NCBI RefSeq assembly: GCF_002234675.1
Contig: NC_019859.2
Span: 3,875,240 to 3,939,239 of the forward strand
Source of the DNA: Oryzias latipes
Taxonomy: Eukaryota; Chordata; Actinopteri; Beloniformes; Adrianichthyidae
Direction: 5' to 3'
DNA: 64,000 nucleotides
Shown piece by piece: positions 58,901-64,000 of this stretch (position 1 is its first letter; each line of letters begins with the position of its first letter). Position numbers and translations under genes: made by a program. The notes beneath the pieces were generated by a model. That model was given only the letters and a program-made list of their open reading frames with translations, did no database searches and had not been told where the DNA came from.

Positions 58901-59716
58901 CAGTTCCAGCATATAATTCAGAATAGAAAATTTATGTCCCTCTCAACGTTATCCTCAACCTATGGAATTAATATAAACAAATTTCTAGAATATCAGCAGC
59001 TTAAATCAGCTATAAGCACTAAATACTGCCTGACCCAAATAGACCTAGACCCTCCCCTTACAGTAACACATTTCATGGACCTTAAAAATCCCAAACTCAC
59101 CTCCAAAATTTATAAGATGTTATCAGACATAGATGAAACCATTTACTTACCCATGACAAAATGGGAGTCTGAGCTATCATTGAATTCTAGTGATCAATTT
59201 TGGCTACAGATCTGTTTGAATGCCTTTAATATGACCAAAAGCCCTAATCTGCAACTTATTCAATACAAGATTCTCCACAGAACTCACTACACCGGACAGA
59301 GGTTATTTAAAATGGGTCTCAATCAGTCTGCTACGTGCACACAGTGCATAGGTAACAACATAGACGACTATTTGCATGCCCTGTGGGTCTGTCCACCTGT
59401 CCAATCATTCTGGCGTAAGGTTTGTGAGGATTTATCAATCTGGTTTAATCATAAGATTCCTGCTTGCCCCAAATTCTGCTTATTAGGTGACCTGAATAAC
59501 ATCAACATGGAATCTAACAAGGCTTATATGGTTCTCACCGCTGTATGTATAGCAAAGAAAACTATCCTCCTAAACTGGAAATCTAAAAATAATCTTAGCA
59601 TCAACCACTACAGAAACCTCATGTCAGAGCATATTAGTTCAGAGATAATGTCCTCCACAAAAAACCTGTCGGCTTCAGACTCTCCCTGGCTCCAGCTGGT
59701 TAGTCACATCACCTAG
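55970..59716 (+). CDS. LINE ORF2: endonuclease and reverse transcriptase (1248 aa)
   Basis: Uninterrupted. N-terminal APE-type endonuclease: TWNVHGAG (Asn10), QETH (Glu39), RLDYFLVN and SDHAPVSL. Reverse transcriptase: SSYRPISLINADLKI, AEKAFDRVNW, TRQGCSLSPSLFALF and the catalytic YADD at residues 699-702. C-terminal CCHC-like motif from residue 1123 (CTQC...H...C). Motifs and length fit L1/Tx1-clade ORF2 proteins. No ORF1 is present upstream. The intact frame implies recent insertion. Confidence 0.92.
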   Translation: MSTLRLVTWNVHGAGTREKRLKVMSKLKDLKTDFAFLQETHMSSSSVNILATADFPNVYSACYNSRQRGVTIMINREIKFTETSTVIDPEGRFIIVTLSTQNMQLCLANVYAPNVDDPKFFHSFFSALSEHTDKSLIIAGDLNMCLDPEMDRLNNTGNLRIWQSTNTVKQYMEDFGLCDVWRLFHPTKRTYTFFSTVHQSYSRLDYFLVNSSLLSIATEAQIHPITISDHAPVSLTLKNKTSPPSLRSWRFNTSLLRDPNFIDFLAKEWSSYLQNNDHPGISSCLLWEAGKAVMRGKIIAFSSHKKRKENSKLVDLEQKIRLLEETYSNSPDEQTLQQIRKVRIELNEITNQRTQFLLQRLRLERFDHSNKSGKYLANQLKINKEKTTISSVIDLTGNATHDPAAINSVFKNFYQSLYSSQINPSDNDINSFLNSIDLPRPTEEQITALESPFTKEELHKALTNMPSKKAPGPDGFPAEFYKEFWQILAPIFLRMTIEIKDNNYLPPNMNSANIILLLKPGKDPTSPSSYRPISLINADLKIICKALAGRLEKVVPSLIHPDQTGFIKGRHSSTNMRRLINLIDYTTINNREATILSLDAEKAFDRVNWKFLIATLNKFGFGKSFINWIKILYASPNARIRTNDQTSPSFNLQRGTRQGCSLSPSLFALFIEPLAAAIRQSRDIEGIQTKNLEHKISLYADDVLLFTPNSQSSICQIISLINRFSSVSEYSINWSKSTILPINCNYLNPSSIKIQTGNIKYLGINISSRLSDLLKLNHTQLLKTTEADLTRWKTLPISLIGRVAAIKMMILPKINYLFSMIPSKPPTTWFKSLDSFISQYLWEGKPPRISLKTIKKPKDRGGLGLPDFQDYYSANRLCYVQKWLNPGVLDESWLDIEQNLCDNLDISNLPFFSSKIKQHKCFRSLNISSSLTAWWDFLKKNNLTLFPCKLTPIWNNPNILINKNMIHFASWKNKGIEQFQHIIQNRKFMSLSTLSSTYGININKFLEYQQLKSAISTKYCLTQIDLDPPLTVTHFMDLKNPKLTSKIYKMLSDIDETIYLPMTKWESELSLNSSDQFWLQICLNAFNMTKSPNLQLIQYKILHRTHYTGQRLFKMGLNQSATCTQCIGNNIDDYLHALWVCPPVQSFWRKVCEDLSIWFNHKIPACPKFCLLGDLNNINMESNKAYMVLTAVCIAKKTILLNWKSKNNLSINHYRNLMSEHISSEIMSSTKNLSASDSPWLQLVSHIT

Positions 59717-60134
59717 TGGGGGTGGGATGGTGATAGGTTGAGCCGGGTCCTGGCTGGTTGGGTGGGCCGGGGTGGGTTTGGGGGGGTGGGCTCTGCCGGG
59801 CCTGTCGTTCTCCCGGTTCGGGGCTCTGGTTGCCTGGGTGGGGTGGTGGTGGGGGCGCACACTCTGCCGGCAACTTGGCAGGGGTTCCTGGGCGGGTGCC
59901 TGCTGGGCGCAGGGTAGGCAGTGCGGCTGACCGGGAACGGCGGCCGGGTGCCGTGCTGGGTGGCTGGTCGCCGTGGCGGGGGCTGGGGGGGGGGCTTGGG
60001 GCTCTGGGGCCTGGGGTCGTCTGCCCGTGGCCGGTGTTTCGCCCGTGGCCGGTAGTTGGCGCGTGGCCTGACCCCCCGGGGGTCGGCGCCGCAGTCACAG
60101 CAGGGGTTAATGGGTTCACTTGGGTGGGTTTATT

Positions 60135-60179
<45 letters not shown>

Positions 60180-60182
60180 TAA

Positions 60183-60265
<83 letters not shown>

Positions 60266-60270
60266 GTATT

Positions 60271-60301
<31 letters not shown>

Positions 60302-62283
60302 CTTATTTATTTTTGGGGGGGGGGCCTGGGGGGGCGGTGTGCTAGTCCTTAGGGGGGCCAGGGTATGAATGGTGGGGCTGGACCCCCTGCCCCCCCGTTC
60401 TGGCACCGGGACCCTTCCTTGCTGGCTGTCTCTCGGCGCCGCGAGGCTCTGGCCTCCGACTGCGGCTGGCTTGGCGTTTCTGGCTGCCCGGCCGCTCTGG
60501 GAGGGGGGGCGCCTACCGCGGCCGGCTGGGGGGCCGGTCGCTCGGGGGAGCCTTCTCCCCCGGTTGTGCCCATCCGCCCGCTCCTCCCCGCTCTCACCCA
60601 AACAAATATTGCACACAGGCACATAGGGCCCCGGGATCTGGATGGGAGGGGTATGCTGGCGGGGCTCACTGGGGATGCCCCTCTCTGGGTTCTCGTTGGC
60701 ACCCGCCCTCCTCCCCGCTTTTTACTTGCATATTAGACACTCTGATTCATCTAGGGCCTTGTGGAGAGGGTCTGGTGGAGGGGGGCACGGTGAAACATCC
60801 GTGCTCACCTTTCGCTGGCCCCCCCACAATTTTAACTTCCTCTGTAGACACACACACTGCATGCTAGCAGCACACACACAGCAAATACACACCACTCACA
60901 GAGGGACTCCGGAGTGGGGGGCTTTGCGGCTTGGCAGCGGTGGATCCCCCCACACTGGTGACCTCCTATTTTACCTGCAGCACACACACAGCACTCCCAC
61001 ACCTCCATACATGGGTGGGGTCGGGGGGGGGCGGCCGGTCTTCACCCGCCTGGTCCTCTCAGGGCGGCCGGGCTTATGGGTGTCCTGTCGGCTGCGGGAG
61101 GGGTCGGGCATGCGGCGCTGGGGGTCGGCCGGCTGGGGGGGGGGTTGCTGCTTGGCGGCGGGGGTAGGGAGGGTAACCAGATGATTGTGAGTATGTGTGT
61201 GTGAGTGCATGGGTAGGACCGACCTGGGGGCTGGCTCGCTGGGACCCTCTGGGGCTTTCCCTCCCCATCACAGAGAGGGGAGGGCACTGAGAGGGTTGGG
61301 GAGGGGGGGTCAGATATTATGGCGGGGGGGGGGGTAGTGCGTAGGGTTTTAGGGGGGTGGCTGTGGCTGTGGGTGCGTGGCGATCCCTGGGTTGCTAAGG
61401 TCGCGGGCCTGGGCTGGCTTGCGGGGACGGGGCGCCGGTCGGGTGGTGGCCGGCTCTTGGGTTCCGGGGGCCCTGGCTTCGTCCCTGGCCTTTGTCTCGG
61501 TGTCCGGCGCCCGGTGGCCCCCATGGCTGCCGCCTGGTACGGCTAAGCGCTCCTGTCTTGTGGCCTGGGGGCCGGACACTGGGTTCGCTTGTGCCTCTGG
61601 GCATTGGGGGGGCCCCTGTAGGGGGGCCCTCTCTGTGCCTGGCTGGTGGGGTGGGCGGTCCCCTCCTCCTCCCCTCCCGGGCTGCCTGGGTCCGGATGCT
61701 GGGGGGGCTTCTGGCCTGGGGGGCTCTCCTCCCCTCTCCTGGTCTGGCTGGTCTGGCTGGGTAGGATCTGGCTCCCTTTATGAACACACGGTTCACGTCG
61801 GCAGCATGCATGTATCTCCACCCCCACGTGCACACTCCACACTGCTCCCTGTCTGCTTCATCCCTCCTCCTTACCTACAGTGTATTGATGGACAGTTTTT
61901 TTTTCTCGCTCATCTTAGTGTCAGATTTTCACCTTTGATGTAACATTCGTCTTTCCAGCAGATCTGGTATAATGGTTACAGCTTAAATTAATAACTTAGT
62001 CAAATCAGTGCTTGTATCCCCCACCTTTTCACCTTTCTTCCTTTTACTCTCTTCCACCCTCCCCTCACATTCTTCCCCTCTCCCTCCCCACACACACTAA
62101 ATGTAACAAATAAATAAAAAATAATACGACAAAAAGGGGTTTATACAAATCTACACTCTAGTTTCTTGAAGCTATATAACCTCTTTTTGTAAGAGTAAAA
62201 CCTGTCCAACACAAAAAGCCTTCAGCTCTAATCTGTTTGCTCAGCTGTTGGACAGAACAAGTTAAAAAGAAAAAAAGAAGAAG
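59717..62283 (+). other. LINE 3' UTR, G-rich on the sense strand
   Basis: After the stop, the + strand carries many GGG and longer G-runs to about 61760, then pyrimidine-rich DNA. Long open frames here on both strands are products of the base bias, not genes. It ends with CTGTCCAACACAAAAAGCC and GCTCAGCTGTTGGACAG before the tail. Confidence 0.75.
60135..60302 (+). repeat. (TTA)n microsatellite
   Basis: About 165 bases of nearly pure TTA repeats with a few interruptions, inside the LINE 3' UTR. Confidence 0.95.
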
Positions 62284-62325
<42 letters not shown>

Positions 62326-62339
62326 AAATACATGAATAA

Positions 62340-62810
62340 AATTGATTCTGATCCAGACTGGTTGGTGGCAGTAATGCAAAGAAGGTGGAGGGGAAGAAAA
62401 AGAAGAAGGAAAAAGGGGTTTCTGTTGCTGTGGTGCTCGTTCTCATTGGGCATGCTGGGGTCCCGCTCTGTGGTCTACAAACCATGGAGTGGGCCCTAGG
62501 CTGCTCTGTGTGGGGCGGGCCCTGTGGTAATGACCCACAGGATCCCCGTGATATCGTTTCCTCACAGCAGTACCAAGCCAGACTTTTCTTTAGGCTGCAG
62601 TTCTTCGTTTTTGTTCAGGGTACTACTGGGGGAACTGGGTGGGTGGAGGGAGGAATCTGGTGGGGGAGGAGTCCCATCTGTGTGTGATTGTCCTGTGTTT
62701 TCTGTTTTAAATCATTTTTATATTTTATCTGCTTTCATGTTAAGCTTTTTGTGTTTTTCACTAAATGAAAGGCGCTATGCAAATCAATAAAGTTTGAATA
62801 AAACAAAACA
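62340..62810 (+). repeat. Second retroposon 3' end
   Basis: The sequence ends GGCGCTATGCAAATCAATAAAGTTTGAATA, typical of the 3' ends of several fish LINEs and SINEs. The upstream part is GC-rich and shows no intact frame. Confidence 0.5.
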
Positions 62811-63878
62811 CCTGATTGCTAAACTAAACAGACTAAGCAAAACTAGGCATCTCACAGGTAATAAAAATAAGTGAACCGATTGATATTTGTGGGATTCCTT
62901 TCAGTATTTCAAACGGACGTCATCTCAACGCAGAGGCTATAAATGGAGCTGTGGGCGGGCCTCTCATTGTTGGGGTGCTGGGATGAGCGAAGCCTCAAAG
63001 CCGCTAGTCTCTTATGTAACAGAAGAGGAGGAGATCTATATTAAGGTGGCCCTGGCAGCAAGGCGGATGACGCTCGCTCCCGTCAAACAGAGACTGAATA
63101 TAGAGCTGAATGAATCATTCCATCCATTGTAAATTTTCCTGAGTGAAGGCACAACAGTGCTTCACATGTACATTTAAAAATAACTACAAAAAAGGTGATG
63201 CTGGTGCAGCCTTAAAAAGATGCATGTTTTAGATAATTATGCAGTATGGTGCTTCACAATTCACAGTTATTTAAACAACAAATCAGAAATGAAAAAAAAA
63301 AAAAAGTCGATGAAATAACTGTTAAAAGCAATGCGGAACTAAACCCAACATTTGTCCTGTTTTTGATAAAGACAACACATTTTTCCTGAAATCTTGATTT
63401 ATAAAATAAAAAAAGTCCTTTTTTTTTGCTAACGAGACTTTTTTTTTTTGCCTTTTCAATTATAATCATATTTATTTATGAAATTTAAAAAATGATTAGG
63501 GACAGTTGCTGTGTGTGCGGTGCTGTGAATGTGAATGTGTGTAAGACTGGTCCACGTAAGCCCTCCCTTCTTCCAGATCCCTCTGTCCTCTTTCCTCTGC
63601 AGCATCCTTCCTCCTGCGCAGCCACTTGCCTGCGTTGGAAGCACTGTCACATGACCAGCAGCCACCAATCGCTGTGCACCGAGCACCGGCAAAAAGAGGG
63701 GAGTTGTCTCTCCTCGTCCTCACCCTCCTCTTTTTCTCTGGGAGCCTGACGGTGTGCCTGGAGGAGTTACGGTTTAAGAGAGGGAATCCATCCCATTTCT
63801 TTGAACTGCAGAGGGACTCCTGCTCCCCATCTGACCACGTTTCCTTCAGCCTCTCCCCCCGCAAGGAAACAGGAGGAA
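62811..63878 (+). other. Upstream region of gpr137b
   Basis: A TATAAATGG motif near 62938 precedes a short open frame starting MSEASKPLVSYVTEEEE (62982-63132). I do not recognise it and give it low weight. The last 350 bases before the gpr137b ATG are moderately GC-rich and probably its 5' UTR and promoter. Confidence 0.35.
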
Positions 63879-64000
63879 ATGAATAGGGAGGTGATGGAAG
63901 GGAACCCTGCACAGGAGCAGCAGCATGCCGGCAACGGCTCTCACCTTCCCCCTCCTCCCACCATGACTCCAGCCATCCCACCGTACGTCAAGCTGGGTCT
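63879..64000 (+). CDS. gpr137b: GPR137B, N-terminal exon, cut by the window end
   Basis: ATG at 63879 (a second in-frame ATG at 63894) opens 40 codons that end PPTMTPAIPPYVKLGL, the start of the first membrane segment. Human GPR137B has LTPAVPPYVKLGL at the same place. GPR137B is a seven-helix lysosomal membrane protein that influences mTORC1/Rag activity. The gene order nid1 then gpr137b matches human. Which ATG is used is not settled. Confidence 0.8.
   Translation, partial: MNREVMEGNPAQEQQHAGNGSHLPPPPTMTPAIPPYVKLG

Larger units (their letters stand above)
55907..62323 (+). mobile_element. L1/Tx1-type LINE, intact ORF2, 5'-truncated
   Basis: A 16-bp target duplication, GGAAATACATGAATAA, lies at 55891-55906 and 62324-62339. 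The 3' end is a 40-base poly(A) tail (62284-62323). The element begins only 63 bp before the ORF2 ATG, so ORF1 and the 5' UTR are missing. A 2.5-kb G-rich 3' UTR with a (TTA)n tract follows ORF2. Confidence 0.88.

Noticed and set aside
59758..60345. Long + strand frame running into poly-Tyr/Ile
   Set aside because: It reads through the G-rich LINE 3' UTR and the (TTA)n microsatellite. Low-complexity translation, no motif.
60365..61943. Several 75-190-codon frames on both strands
   Set aside because: All lie in the GC-biased LINE 3' UTR where stop codons are rare; compositions are Gly/Pro/Arg-rich with no domain.
62158..62485. - strand frames with poly-Phe
   Set aside because: They translate the LINE poly(A) tail in reverse.
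1..64000. CRISPR arrays, bacterial operons, tRNA or rRNA genes
   Set aside because: No spaced direct repeats and no functional tRNA cloverleaf; the tRNA-like sequences are SINE heads. The window is vertebrate.

Overview
The window is vertebrate nuclear DNA, most likely from a teleost fish. Long AT-rich introns split two conserved genes, and the spaces between are filled with fish-type DNA transposons, tRNA-derived SINEs and an L1-like LINE. I could run no database search. Gene names rest on recognising family sequence, and exon limits on splice sites plus reading frame.

Layout: (1) bases 1-1600 hold repeat debris, one unrecognised exon-like ORF and the tbce promoter. (2) tbce, tubulin-folding cofactor E, runs on the + strand from 1620 to 10954 in 16 exons totalling 521 codons including the stop. 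(3) An AT-rich convergent intergenic region spans 10955-15077. (4) nid1 (nidogen-1) runs on the - strand from 51471 down to 15078, in 21 coding segments totalling exactly 1319 codons including the stop. Its domain order is the standard one: signal peptide, NIDO, acidic linker, EGF, G2F barrel, four EGFs, thyroglobulin type-1, YWTD propeller, last EGF. (5) Upstream of nid1 lie MITEs, a 1.5-kb foldback element and a 6.4-kb LINE with an intact 1248-codon ORF2. (6) At the right edge the first exon of gpr137b starts on the + strand. The nid1-gpr137b neighbourhood and nearby tbce match my recollection of human 1q42.3, without the genes that lie between tbce and nid1 there.

The most striking feature is at 37335-45425. 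An 8.09-kb two-gene DNA transposon, CACTA/EnSpm-like with CACTG...CAGTG ends and a TA target duplication, sits inside what should be one coding exon of nid1 (the NIDO domain). Removing it with one TA copy restores a continuous 303-bp, 101-codon exon. On the nid1 strand the element's own terminal inverted repeats supply a 5' splice site (A-run then GTATGT) and a 3' splice site (T-run then CAG). Splicing there would remove almost the whole transposon and leave 18 bp, six in-frame codons. The transposon therefore looks as if it has become an intron. It still carries, antisense to nid1, a long transposase-like ORF with C2H2 fingers and a second multi-exon ORF, arranged like the two-product En/Spm system of plants.

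Other structure: a TTAA-flanked MITE family in many copies, a hAT-like MITE nested in a TA-flanked MITE, 5'-truncated copies of the LINE, a probable GC-AG intron in nid1, and a palindromic double poly(A) signal between the convergent genes.
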